A DNA stretch of 35,068 nucleotides from Thermoplasmata archaeon (GTDB lineage Archaea > Thermoplasmatota > Thermoplasmata > Lutacidiplasmatales > UBA184): the NCBI GenBank assembly GCA_030040035.1, contig JASHUJ010000186.1:1-35068 (forward strand), read 5' to 3'. How positions within the stretch are numbered: position 1 is the first letter of the stretch; every line of letters starts with the position of its first letter. Made by a program: the position numbers and the translations under genes. The notes under the pieces are model-generated. The model searched no databases. It was not told the origin of the DNA and saw nothing but the letters and a program-made list of their open reading frames with translations. Positions 8,390 through 17,100 of the stretch are shown here, piece by piece.

Positions 8390-9543
8390 GTCAGGATCTC
8401 CTTGAGCCGGCCCGTGTCGATCGCGTGGCGGACCTCGAGCGCGATCCGGCGCCCGGTGCTCATCGGACCGCGCCAGAGCGCGTTGCCGTACGGGTGGCCG
8501 AGGCCCAGGTGGACGTTCGTGCCGCCCCCGATGCGCGCCGCGACATCGAAGACGGTCGGCCGGCCGTCGCGGTCGAGACACGTCTGCAGGCAGAACGGGC
8601 CGAGGATCCCGGGCGGGTAGCGCGCGCGCGCCGCGTCCACGAACTGTTCGCCGATCCGGAACACCTCCTCGAGGATCGACTCCCGGACCGTGAGCGTGCC
8701 GTGGCCCACGACCGTGTAGTCGGGGATGCGCGACGCCTCGGGGAGCTCGAGCTGCTGGGCCGCGGGAAGGCGCACGAGGCCATCGAGACTGCTCTCCCGC
8801 CGCTCGTCGACCCCGAGGAGTTCGAGCCCCTCCGGACGGGGGTGCAGCGGCGAGAAGAAGAAGTTGAAGTTGAACACGGGACCGATCACGTACTCCTCGA
8901 TCCGGGCGGTCGCGAGATCGTCCTTGGCGATCGTCCCCTGGGCGATAAGCTGGTCGCTCTTCCGGCGGTACTCCCGCGGGCTCGCGGCCGTGAAGAACCC
9001 GCGTTCGAGCCGGCGCTTCGCGTGGGGGAGCTTCACGATCGCGAGCGAGTCGATCGCGTCGGGGGAAGAGATCCGGCGCGGGATCCGGATCCCGGCCTCC
9101 TCGAGGAGCGTGTAGTAGTTCGCGCGCTCGCTCCGCTCCTCGATCCGGAGCATCGCGCGCGCCCCCACGATCGGGACGCGCAGCTCGTCCTCGATCGTCG
9201 CGAGCGGCACGTAGGAGGAGAGCGCGCGGTTCGGCACCAGGAGCGCGCCGTGACGGCGCAGCCGCTCCTGGTTCGCGGGCGTCGCGAGGTCCGCGAACTT
9301 GGGGAGCGTCCAGATCTCGTCCACGCAGCCGCGCCGGCGGAGCCCGCCCGGGCTGCGGATCGTCCGGAAGTAGCGGGCGTACGTCGCGTCCCGGCCCTCC
9401 TCGGCGATAACGAGGCTCGGAAAGCTCTCGGTCACGGCGCCGTCGGCGACGTCCAGCGCGGAGTGGGATCCGATCGTGGCCAAAACGGGTGTACGGGGAT
9501 ACTCGTCGACGAGGGCGCGGACTTCGGAAACGGAGAGGACCAT
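8386..9543 (-). CDS. purP: PurP, AICAR formylase (formate- and ATP-dependent FAICAR synthetase)
   Basis: PurP is the archaeal ATP-grasp enzyme that makes FAICAR from AICAR, formate and ATP without folate. The 385-residue protein has the family features: an N-terminal TIGSHSALDVADGA segment, GRDATYARYFRTI, a central ATP-grasp region with RANYYTLLEEAGIRIPR and VKLPHAKRRLERGFF, and the C-terminal AARIGGGTNVHLGLGHPYGNALW with the metal/phosphate loop. A TATA-like CTTAAG (minus, 9567-9572) is centred 27 nt before ATG 9543, indicating a leaderless transcript and a promoter separate from the Mo-hydroxylase operon. It is translationally coupled to gcvT. PurP paralogues of uncertain role exist in archaea, and a full PurH lies at 23.9 kb, so the exact reaction is not certain. 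Confidence 0.9.
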   Translation of the reverse strand: MVLSVSEVRALVDEYPRTPVLATIGSHSALDVADGAVTESFPSLVIAEEGRDATYARYFRTIRSPGGLRRRGCVDEIWTLPKFADLATPANQERLRRHGALLVPNRALSSYVPLATIEDELRVPIVGARAMLRIEERSERANYYTLLEEAGIRIPRRISSPDAIDSLAIVKLPHAKRRLERGFFTAASPREYRRKSDQLIAQGTIAKDDLATARIEEYVIGPVFNFNFFFSPLHPRPEGLELLGVDERRESSLDGLVRLPAAQQLELPEASRIPDYTVVGHGTLTVRESILEEVFRIGEQFVDAARARYPPGILGPFCLQTCLDRDGRPTVFDVAARIGGGTNVHLGLGHPYGNALWRGPMSTGRRIALEVRHAIDTGRLKEILT

Positions 9544-9557
9544 TCGAGGGGACGGCG

Positions 9558-11762
9558 CTAACGGAACTTAAGCTCTCGCGCCACCCGTTCCGGAGCGAGG
9601 GGCAACTCGCGGACGTGCGCGCCGGCGGCGTCGCGCACCGCCGCGGCGATCGTCGCCGGGACCGGGATGATCGGCGGCTCACCGAGCCCTTTCGCCCCGA
9701 ACGGCCCGGCGCCCGGGAAGCCCTCGAGGAAATGGACCTCGATCGGCGGGACCTCGCGCAGCGTGGGGATGCGGTAGTCCACGAGCCCCGCGTTCTCGAG
9801 CCGGCCGTCGTCCGACCAGATCGCTTCCTCGGTGAGCGCAGCCCCGAGCCCCATCGCGACCCCGCCCTCCACCTGCGCGCGCGCGCTCGGAAGATCGACG
9901 ACGACCCCCGCGTCGTGGAACGCCGCATAGCGGAGGACGCGCACCGAGCCGGTCTGGGGATCGACCTCCACCTGGGCTACGTGGGCCGCACCGGTGAAGT
10001 CGGTGAACGCGTAGAACGCGCCGTCCAGGACGACGCTCTCGTCGATCTCCCCCGAGCGTCCGTAATGCTTACCGTCGGCGGCGAGCCCACCCGCCGCCGT
10101 CTCGGCGGGGGTCAAGAGCTCGGCCACGCGCCGGCGGCCCGAGCCGTGCACGGCCACGATCTCGCCGTCCAGCACCGCGAGCGTCACCGGGCCGGGGCTC
10201 CCGAGCCGCTCGCCGAGGCGGGCGAGGAGACTGACGAGCGCCGCGTCGACCGCCCGCCCCAGCGCGCCGACCGTGCGGCTGCCGAAGACGCCGGCGTCGA
10301 ACGGCGCGCCCGCGGAGTCGCGGTACTCGACCCGCACCTGCTCCACCGGGAGGCCGCTCCGCCGGGCGGCGACCTGCGCGAGCCCGACGACGACGCTCCC
10401 GCTGCCGATCTCCCGCTCGCCCTGAAGGATGACGAGCTCCGTCGGAGAAAGGACGACCCGCGCCTCGCCGCCGGCTCCCGTGCTCGTCGACCAGAACCCG
10501 AGCCCGATCCCGACTCCCTGGCCCGGCGGGGCCTCCGACCGCCACCGGGCCGCGAGCGCCCGGGCGCTCTCGAACGCGCTCGCGAGCCCGAAGGGGAGCA
10601 CGCGCTGGCCGAACGGGGTCCGGTCCCCCTCGCGCCATAGATGCCGGGCCTTGAACGTCGCCGGATCGATCCCCGCCGCGCGGGCGACCGCGGCGAGGTG
10701 CGACTCGACCACGAACGCGGCCTGAGGGGCGAACGGCGCCCGGTGCGGACCGAACGGGGGCTTGTTGGTGCGGACCGCGTACCCCTCGACCTCGAAGGCG
10801 GGCGCGCGGTACGGACCGAGCAGAAATCCGATCGCGTAGCCGGTCGCGAAGTCCCGGCCGGGCAGGGAGGTCCCGACGTCGAGCAACAGCCGCACCCGGC
10901 GCGCCGTGATCTCGCCCGCGTTCACCGCCGTCTCCATCCGCACGACGGCGGGCAGCGTCGTCCGTCCGAGCCGGAACTCCTCCGCGTAGCTGAGCGCGAG
11001 GCGGACCGGTCGGCCCGCCGCCCGGGCGAGCAGGAGGGCGTACGGCTCGAGGAACGCCGCGCCCTTCCCGCCGAATCCGCCCCCGACCCACGTCCCCTCG
11101 ACGACGAGCGCCGCCTCGGGGATCCCGAGGATCGACGCGGTATCCTCGCGAGCCCCGAACGGGCTCTGGGTGGACGTGCGGACCCGCCAGCCGCCGTCGG
11201 TCACCTCGGCGACGCACGCGTGCGGCTCGAGCGCGACCTGGTGCACGCTCGCCGTCCGGTACGTCTCCGCAACGACCGTCGCGCTGTCGCGGAACGCCCC
11301 GTCGACGTCCCCGCGACGCGCGTGCACGTGCGCGGCGACGCGAGCGGGGTCCTCGATCTTCTCGCGGGGCCATTCGGGGAAGAGGTCGTCGAGATCGGTC
11401 GCGACCGGTAGCGGCTCGACCGAGATGCGCACGGCGCGGGCCGCTTCCCGCGCGAGCGACCGGGTCGGGGCGGCCACGGCCGCGACGGGCTGCTGGAGGT
11501 ACGAGACGCGTTCGGAGGGGAACGGGGGGCGCTCGGGGTCGCCCGTGCCGCCGTCCACAAGCCCCGCGACGTCCGCGGCGCCGATCGCGACGACCCCGGG
11601 AAGGGCGCGCGCGGGCGAGAGGTCGACCGAGAGCCGTCGGCCGTGCGCCACGGGGGCCAGGACGAGCGCCCCCCAGAGCATCCCGGGTACGTCGAGGTCC
11701 TCCCCGTACACGGCGGCGCCGGCGAGCTTCACCGCGCCGTCGGGCCGGGCGGTCGCGCTCAC
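9558..11762 (-). CDS. Molybdenum hydroxylase large (Mo-cofactor) subunit, xanthine/aldehyde dehydrogenase-like
   Basis: The 734-residue catalytic subunit of the xanthine dehydrogenase/CO dehydrogenase family, which hydroxylates a carbon centre using a Mo- or W-pterin cofactor. Visible landmarks: the N-terminal hammerhead domain (AVYGEDLDVPGMLWG), the Q-loop region TSTQSPFGAR, the pterin motif WVGGGFGGKG, GPHRAPFAPQAAFVVE, GSGSVVVGLAQ and the catalytic glutamate E695 in GPFGAKGLGEPP. The selenium/copper CO-dehydrogenase loop AYxCSFR is absent, so it is not a form I CO dehydrogenase. The substrate (purine, aldehyde, nicotinate-like or other) cannot be assigned. Start GTG 11762 overlaps the small-subunit stop in GTGA. 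It is the third gene of an FAD / 2Fe-2S / Mo operon, and its stop overlaps the purP promoter area. Confidence 0.92.
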   Translation of the reverse strand: MSATARPDGAVKLAGAAVYGEDLDVPGMLWGALVLAPVAHGRRLSVDLSPARALPGVVAIGAADVAGLVDGGTGDPERPPFPSERVSYLQQPVAAVAAPTRSLAREAARAVRISVEPLPVATDLDDLFPEWPREKIEDPARVAAHVHARRGDVDGAFRDSATVVAETYRTASVHQVALEPHACVAEVTDGGWRVRTSTQSPFGAREDTASILGIPEAALVVEGTWVGGGFGGKGAAFLEPYALLLARAAGRPVRLALSYAEEFRLGRTTLPAVVRMETAVNAGEITARRVRLLLDVGTSLPGRDFATGYAIGFLLGPYRAPAFEVEGYAVRTNKPPFGPHRAPFAPQAAFVVESHLAAVARAAGIDPATFKARHLWREGDRTPFGQRVLPFGLASAFESARALAARWRSEAPPGQGVGIGLGFWSTSTGAGGEARVVLSPTELVILQGEREIGSGSVVVGLAQVAARRSGLPVEQVRVEYRDSAGAPFDAGVFGSRTVGALGRAVDAALVSLLARLGERLGSPGPVTLAVLDGEIVAVHGSGRRRVAELLTPAETAAGGLAADGKHYGRSGEIDESVVLDGAFYAFTDFTGAAHVAQVEVDPQTGSVRVLRYAAFHDAGVVVDLPSARAQVEGGVAMGLGAALTEEAIWSDDGRLENAGLVDYRIPTLREVPPIEVHFLEGFPGAGPFGAKGLGEPPIIPVPATIAAAVRDAAGAHVRELPLAPERVARELKFR
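9567..9572 (-). promoter_or_regulatory. TATA-like box of purP-gcvT
   Basis: The palindromic CTTAAG lies inside the last codons of the Mo-subunit gene and is centred 27 nt before the purP ATG. Confidence 0.5.
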
Positions 11763-12235
11763 GGGAGCCCCTCCCGAGCGGCGCGCGCCGCCCGGACGAT
11801 CGTCGAGTACCCGGTGCACCGGCAGAGGTTGCCCCCGAGGTCCTCGAGGAGCTCGTCGAGCGGGGTCGACCGACCGGCCTCGCGCAGGAGGCCGGTGAGC
11901 GCCATCACGAACCCCGGCGTGCAGTACCCGCACTGCAGGGCGCCGGCCGACTCGAACGCTGCGCGCACGCGCTCGCCGACCGGGTCCGAACGGACGCCCT
12001 CGATCGTCGTGATCGCCGCCCCATCGGCGTCCCGCGCGAGCAGGAGGCAGGAGAGGACGGCGTGGCCGTCCCGGAGGACGGTGCACGCACCGCACTCGCC
12101 GGTGCGGCATCCCTCCTTCGTTCCCTTGAGCCCGAGGCGCCAGCGCACCGTGTCAAGGAGCCGCTCCTCGGGCGGCACGTCCGCGAGCTCGGTCGGCCGA
12201 CCGTTCACCGAGAGGCGCAGCCGGCCCCCGCTCAC
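11759..12235 (-). CDS. Molybdenum hydroxylase small 2Fe-2S subunit
   Basis: A 158-residue electron-transfer subunit with two 2Fe-2S clusters. The plant-type ferredoxin cluster ligands are C43, C48, C51 (GCRTGECGAC) and C63 (LSC). The second cluster in the helical domain uses C102 and C105 (QCGYCTPG) and C138 and C140 (CRCTGY). All eight ligands are present, so it should carry electrons from the Mo site to FAD. Start GTG 12235 and stop at 11759 both sit in GTGA overlaps with its neighbours, so the three subunits are probably translated in fixed ratio. Confidence 0.96.
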   Translation of the reverse strand: MSGGRLRLSVNGRPTELADVPPEERLLDTVRWRLGLKGTKEGCRTGECGACTVLRDGHAVLSCLLLARDADGAAITTIEGVRSDPVGERVRAAFESAGALQCGYCTPGFVMALTGLLREAGRSTPLDELLEDLGGNLCRCTGYSTIVRAARAAREGLP

Positions 12236-13083
12236 GATCCCGCCTTCTCGCCGCTCGCCCGTCGCACCGCGCGCTCCAGGAGCGGGCGCACGATCTGTCG
12301 GCGGTACGCCTCCGAGGCGCGCTTGTCGCCGACGATCGGCGCGCGCGTGCTGAGCACGTGCGCGCCCCGGTCGAGGTCCGACCGGGCGGGCGGGAGCACG
12401 GGCCCGAGCGCGTCCTCGACCTCAGGAACCAGGAGCGGTCGCGGCGGGAAACCGGCGACCGCGACCCGCCAGCGGGCTCGGGCCGGGGAGTACGCGACCG
12501 CCACCGCCATCTGAGAGATATCGCGGAACGGCCGGACCCGCTGCCAGAGGTACGCCGACGGCCGCGGCTCGGGGAAGCGGACCGATCGGATCAGCTCGGC
12601 CGGTCGCAGCGCCGTCCGACGCGAACCGATCACGAACTGGTCGACCGGTACGGTACGCGCTCCCTGGGGCCCGACGAGGTCGATCTCCGCGTCCAGCGCC
12701 AACAGCATCGGCACGAGGTCGGACGCCGGGGCCGACCGTCCGAGGTTGCCCCCGAGCGTCGCCTGGTGACGGAGCGCGACGCTCCCGACCGCGCGGACCG
12801 CGGTGTAGAGGCCGGGCAGGCGCGTTCGCACCTCGGGGTCGGTCTCGAGACGACGGAGCGGCAGCGTGCTCCCGACCGTGAGGATCGGCCCGTTCCAGTC
12901 GAGCGTCTGCCAGGGCAACCGGCGGAGCGAGACGACCCGACGCGGCGCGAGTCGCCCGTCGTCGAGATCGAAGAGGAGGTCGGTCCCTCCGGCGAGCGGG
13001 ACGGCGTCCGAGGCGCCGAGCGCGCCGAGCTCGGCGATCGCCTCGTCCGGTGTCGCGGGGGCGACGAGCTCGAACGGCGCCAC
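12232..13083 (-). CDS. Molybdenum hydroxylase FAD-binding (medium) subunit
   Basis: A 283-residue FAD subunit of the CoxM/XdhB type. It has the FAD pyrophosphate loops AGGTDLLFDL (residues about 31-40) and TLGGNLGRSAPASDLVPMLLALDAE, and the C-terminal CO-dehydrogenase flavoprotein domain with the VRPFRDISQMAVAV region. It passes electrons from the 2Fe-2S subunit to an acceptor. The frame is open well upstream, but a TATA-like box at 13108-13114 is centred 28 nt before GTG 13083, which fits a leaderless start giving MAPFELVAP. It is the first gene of the operon and is divergent from a winged-helix regulator about 100 nt away. Confidence 0.92.
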   Translation of the reverse strand: MAPFELVAPATPDEAIAELGALGASDAVPLAGGTDLLFDLDDGRLAPRRVVSLRRLPWQTLDWNGPILTVGSTLPLRRLETDPEVRTRLPGLYTAVRAVGSVALRHQATLGGNLGRSAPASDLVPMLLALDAEIDLVGPQGARTVPVDQFVIGSRRTALRPAELIRSVRFPEPRPSAYLWQRVRPFRDISQMAVAVAYSPARARWRVAVAGFPPRPLLVPEVEDALGPVLPPARSDLDRGAHVLSTRAPIVGDKRASEAYRRQIVRPLLERAVRRASGEKAGS

Positions 13084-13107
13084 GACCGTCCCAGCGCGAC
13101 GAGCCCG

Positions 13108-13114
13108 CTTATCG
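13108..13114 (-). promoter_or_regulatory. TATA-like box of the Mo-hydroxylase operon
   Basis: Reads CGATAAG on the minus strand, centred 28 nt before GTG 13083, inside the 99-nt divergent gap shared with the regulator gene. Confidence 0.5.
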
Positions 13115-13145
13115 TTTGGTGGAACGGCGGTCCCGAGAGTCCCAC

Positions 13146-13152
13146 TTTTTAT
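13146..13152 (+). promoter_or_regulatory. TATA-like box of the winged-helix gene
   Basis: TTTTTAT, the most AT-rich run of the divergent gap, is centred 34 nt before ATG 13183, giving a predicted leader of a few bases. Confidence 0.5.
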
Positions 13153-13182
13153 CCGTGGAAGGAGTCCGGCTCGGCATCCTCC

Positions 13183-13710
13183 ATGCCTTTCGAGCTCGCG
13201 TTGCGTTACAGTACCCCGCTCACCCCGATTTCGGACCTCGACGAGGTGCTGCGCGAGTTCCTCCGCCTGGTCGGGTACTTGCCCGACGGCGAGGAGGGCC
13301 GCGGCTCCGAGGGGCCGATCGCGCAGAGCCTCGCCTACCGACTGGTTCGGGATTGCTTCCTCAAGGACCCCGCGCGCCCGTGGTACATCGAGGAAGTGAC
13401 CGCGGTCCTGAAGACGTCGAAGCCGACCGTGTACCGGCACATCAACAAGCTCAAGGCTCTCGATCTGCTGGAGGAGGTGGGGGGCGCGGCGGACGGCAAG
13501 GGCCGGAAGGGCTACCGGTTGCGCTACGGGAACCTCGCCCGGGCCTGGGACTTCACCGAGGCGAACGCTCAGAATGCCCTCAAGCGCTACCGGGAGACGG
13601 TGAACCACTTGCAGAGCCTCCTCGAGCAGCGCACCGCCGAGGCCGTGCCTCGGCTCCTCACCACGTCGGCGGGCGTGCGCGGGGCGCGCGAACGGGGCGG
13701 TCCGCGATGA
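13183..13710 (+). CDS. Winged-helix transcriptional regulator
   Basis: A 175-residue protein. Residues about 45-105 form a winged helix: AYRLVRDCFLKDPARPWYIEEVTAVLKTSKPTVYRHINKLKALDLLEEV, with the recognition helix in SKPTVYRHINKLK, then a basic wing (GKGRKGYRLRYGN). The C-terminal half (about 110-160) is a long amphipathic helix (RYRETVNHLQSLLEQR) that could dimerise. It resembles archaeal HTH_5/ArsR- or MarR-like regulators, but no metal-binding cysteines are seen. Being divergent from the Mo-hydroxylase operon, it may control it; that is inference. Its stop overlaps the next gene (ATGA), so the two are co-translated. Confidence 0.8.
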   Translation: MPFELALRYSTPLTPISDLDEVLREFLRLVGYLPDGEEGRGSEGPIAQSLAYRLVRDCFLKDPARPWYIEEVTAVLKTSKPTVYRHINKLKALDLLEEVGGAADGKGRKGYRLRYGNLARAWDFTEANAQNALKRYRETVNHLQSLLEQRTAEAVPRLLTTSAGVRGARERGGPR

Positions 13711-14012
13711 GCGCCCCGAACGCCGGCGCGAAGAAGCCGACGATCGGCCTCACGGCCGGCTCGCGCGTGCGGCTGCGCTCGGCCGGGCCCGATGACGAGG
13801 CGATCGTCTCGACCGGCATCTTCCGGGGCCTCGTCTCGATCGGAGGGGACAACGCCCTCGCGATCGAGCTCGAGGGGGCGGACGGGGACGAGAAGGGCCG
13901 CGTGCGGCTCGTCCCGATCCCGGCGCTCCTCGCGGTCGACATCCTCGAGGCGGCGAAGCCCGAGGAAGAGAAGCGGAACGAGCCGACGCCGTCGGCGAAC
14001 TACTTCCGGTAG
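13707..14012 (+). CDS. Small conserved beta-rich protein, possible Sm/SH3-like fold
   Basis: A 101-residue protein of unknown function. The middle (about residues 13-75) alternates short strands with glycine turns: GSRVRLRSAG, AIVSTGIFRGLVSIGGDNALAIEL, GRVRLVPIPALLAVDIL. This pattern resembles small Sm-like or SH3-like barrels, but I cannot identify a family from sequence alone. The tail is acidic and basic in turn and ends in SANYFR. It starts within the stop of the winged-helix gene (ATGA at 13707-13710), so the pair probably acts together. It converges on a tRNA gene 11 nt away. Confidence 0.65.
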   Translation: MSAPNAGAKKPTIGLTAGSRVRLRSAGPDDEAIVSTGIFRGLVSIGGDNALAIELEGADGDEKGRVRLVPIPALLAVDILEAAKPEEEKRNEPTPSANYFR

Positions 14013-14023
14013 ACGGCCCGGGA

Positions 14024-14123
14024 CGGGCTTGCTGGGAGTTCCGTCGCGCGCGCCCGCGCGATTTCGAACCCAGGTCGTTGGCTTCGAAGGCCAACAGGAT
14101 AGTCCAGACTACCCCACAAGCCC
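14024..14123 (-). tRNA. tRNA-Arg (anticodon UCG) with a putative T-loop intron
   Basis: Read on the minus strand. The acceptor stem GGGCTTG pairs perfectly with CAAGCCC, discriminator G, and no CCA is encoded. The D-arm contains GGGGTAGTCTGG, with A14, G18G19 and A20. The anticodon stem TTGGC/GCCAA closes a seven-base loop CTTCGAA with T33 and anticodon TCG, which reads CGA (arginine). A20 and C35 are arginine identity bases. The T-stem CTGGG/CCCAG is perfect, but its loop is 32 nt instead of 7: TTCGAA, then 25 extra bases, then T60. Removing 25 nt gives a normal 75-nt tRNA. A TATA-like box lies 30 nt upstream. The gene converges on the 101-residue protein gene and precedes nothing on its own strand. 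Confidence 0.85.
14038..14062 (-). other. Putative 25-nt tRNA intron in the T-loop (about position 59/60)
   Basis: The inserted segment folds as a hairpin: TCGCGCG pairs with CGCGCGA around the tetraloop GGCG. Outside this hairpin GTTC and GAAC can pair over a small internal loop, and CTGG/CCAG below over another, giving a relaxed bulge-helix-bulge outline. Exact splice sites are ambiguous by a base or two. Confidence 0.65.
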
Positions 14124-14148
14124 GACCTCCGGCCGGACGCGTTCGTCG

Positions 14149-14156
14149 CTATTTGG
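14149..14156 (-). promoter_or_regulatory. TATA-like box of tRNA-Arg
   Basis: CCAAATAG on the minus strand, centred 30 nt before the first base of the tRNA, in the short gap after the polymerase D gene. Confidence 0.55.
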
Positions 14157-14174
14157 CCGTTCCGAGCGTACGGT

Positions 14175-17100
14175 TCACGGACCGCGGGGGCCGGCCGGGG
14201 CGGGGCGGAATCGGTCGAGCGTGGTCTGGGAGCTCGCGCCGGGGAAGAGCGTCGCCACCGAGTCGGCGAGCAGCTCGATGCGCTGGCGGACGTACGGCGT
14301 GATCCCGTCGATACCGGCGAGGCGTTGGGAGAGCGGCAGATACTTGCGGACCGATGCCTCGTAGACCGTCGAGAGGAGCTCGCCGTCGCACCGGGCCCCG
14401 CCGGGCCGCAAGGCGACGCACCGACCCGAGAGCGGCGGCCGTCGGTAGGACGTACCGCACTCCTTGCAGCGGAACTTCTGAGTCGCGTAGCTCTTCAGAT
14501 TCCCCATGACGTCGGGGAGGAAGTGGGCGTTGAGGACCAGCGTCACCGCCTCGGCGACGTCCACCGCGCGGATCTCGGCCGCGAGCACGGTCGAGCGCTC
14601 GACCATCTCGGCCATCGAGCGGCTCTCGCGGTACGCGGACCGGACCGGGCCCCCCGCGATGCGGCGGGTGTCGTGGGTGAACCGGTACGCCCGGAGCGCC
14701 TCGGGGGTCCCCAGGCGGCGGCCGACCTTGTCGAGGAGGCCGTCGACCTCCTTCGCCGGCCGCCGTTCGTCGGCGGCGCGGTAGAGCGCGAGCGGGTAGT
14801 GGGCCCCGACGTCCAGGTTGTGCGCCTCCTTGTCGACCTCGGTCGGGTCGATCCGCGTCGTCAGGACGAGGGGCTTGTCCATCAGCGCGCCGCGGCTCGC
14901 GGGCAGGTAGGCCCGGGAGAAGTTGAGGAGCGCATCGAGGAGCAGCGTGACGGAGTCCTCGTCCCCGTCGCAATTCCGCCGCTTCGCCGCGTGGAAGACC
15001 GGGTGGGCGAAGCAGGCCTCGGCCTCGGTGAAACCGAGGACGCGGCCCGCGACCGCCCCCGAGGTGTGGGGCGCGAGGGCGGTGACGATCTGCCCTACTA
15101 GGTCCTCGGGGCGCGCGGCCCGGTAGAATGGCTCGAGGTTGTAGAGGCGCACGAGCTCGTCATCGACGAACTGGGCGAGACGAGTGAGATACGTCCCGCA
15201 GGACCGGGAGACGATCAGGTCCTGCGGCGCGAGCTCGATCAGCTGCTCCGCGTCCGTGATCGGAGCCCCGGTCCAGTCCGTCGCGTAGCCGAGCCGCGCG
15301 AGCGTCGGGAGGTCGATCCCGATCTCCGCCGGGCGGAAGTGCGTGAGCGGGAGATCGGTGAGGTCGAATCGGGCCGTCCCGTCCTGGTAGACCGAGATCG
15401 CGTGGGTCGCCCGGAGGATCCCCTTCTCGAGCGGTTCCGGGACCTTGCCCGGCGACGTGAGGCCCTTGACGCCCTTGACGACGGGCACCTTGCCGAGATG
15501 CAGGCGGGAGAGCGCCTCGCTCCACAAGGGGGCGATCGGCAGGGTCTCGGAGACGACGCGGCCGGTCGGCTCGGTGTGGGCTCCGCACGGGCAGCGCGTC
15601 CAGACGGTGGTCCGACCGCACGCCGGGCAGGTCCGGACCCCGAGGTCGACCTTCGTGCCCTCGCGCATCGTGTTGCGGGCCGCCTCCGGCACCGAACGGC
15701 TCGCCCCGCCCGCCGTCCCGACCGGGAACAGCGCGTGGATGTTCGGCTGCATCGCCCGCTGGTACGCCTTCTCCGGTCGGCCGACGCGACCTCCGACGCG
15801 GGACGGGGCGCGCGCTCGTACCGACACTCCCGCCAATCGGCTCACGTAGTCCAGCGGGTCGGTTCCGGGAGGATCGAGTGCGACACGTCGGATGAGGAGC
15901 GAGCCCTCCACCGAGAGCCCGAGCGCCCCCACGAGCGCCGCGCTGGGGTCGGGCTCGCCCCGGAGTCGGTCCGGCTCGAGCGGGAACGACAGGAATCCCA
16001 GGCGGGCGAGCGGCTCGTGCCAGGACGGGTCGCGCGGTAGTTCGAGGGCGCCATCCCGCCAGCTACCGGATCGCTCGACGAACTCGGAGAGCGCTCGGAT
16101 CTCGGCCGTCGTGAGGTCGTGCCAGAAGAGGAGCCAGCGGGGGTGGAGCGGGACGGAGCGCTCGCGCGCGAGCGCGCTGGCCTCGTCGTACGTCGCGAGC
16201 GACGCCCCGTAGACCGGATCGACCCCGGCGGCCCGGAGTTCTTCGAGGTGGCGATCGAGGGAGTACGCGCCGGGCACGAGCGGACGGTTGTTCTCGACGA
16301 ACTCGCCGAAGGAGACGAGCAGCTCGCCGAGGTCGAGGATCCGCGTCACCCGGGGTCGCAGCTCCTCCGCCCGCGCGACGTCGTGGACCGCGGTCACGGT
16401 GCCGTCGTCGAGCTCGACGATCGGTCCGTCGATCGTGTCGCAGACCGCCATCGCGGTCGCCTTCCCAGGGTACTCGAGCTTGACCTGCGTGCCGATCGCC
16501 ACGAAGTGCTGGAGGATCACCATCGCCGCCGGGTTGATCGCGCACGCGGCGAGGCCCGTCGTCCGGGCCCGCCCGTAGACGAGCCGGAACCCGCCCGGGT
16601 GGTTCGGGTGCGCCAGGACCGGCCGGCCCCCGACCGAGTCCTGGAGGTACTTCGGCGTGCGCGTCTCCTCCTCGTCGACCGCGCCGTGGCCGATCTCGGC
16701 GAGGAACTCCCAGCCGTCGATCCCAAGGTTCTCGACGATCTTTCGCACCTTCGCGGCCTTCTGGCAGAGGCCCTCGGCGATCACGAGACACGCCCCTCCG
16801 CGGATCCCGTTGGTCGGGACGCGGGCCAGGTTGCGGAAGGAGCTCACCTCCGCGTCGCCCTCGGTCGCCTCGCCCGAGATCGCGACCGGCACGTTCCGGG
16901 CGATCCGTTCGATCTCCGCGGCGGTCGGCACGTACTGGAGGTGCTGATGGTACTTGTAGAGCGGGATCTCCTCCTGGTACCGCTCGACCTCGCCCGGTTC
17001 GGGCACGTACCGGGCGAGGCCAAGGTCGCGTCGCACGACGTCCGCGAGCAGGACGCTCAGCGCCTGCGCGGTCGCGCCCGCCGCCCGGATCGGTCCGGCG

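Noticed and set aside
9558..11762. Form I CO dehydrogenase
   Set aside because: The AYxCSFR active-site loop is missing, so only a general molybdenum hydroxylase call is justified.
13084..13608. Upstream extension of the FAD-subunit frame on the minus strand
   Set aside because: It would be antisense to the winged-helix gene; a TATA-like box 28 nt before GTG 13083 fits the shorter protein.
14955..14975. Possible intein in the polymerase D catalytic motif
   Set aside because: The NCDGDED segment and all other DP2 motifs are continuous; no HINT or homing-endonuclease blocks are present.
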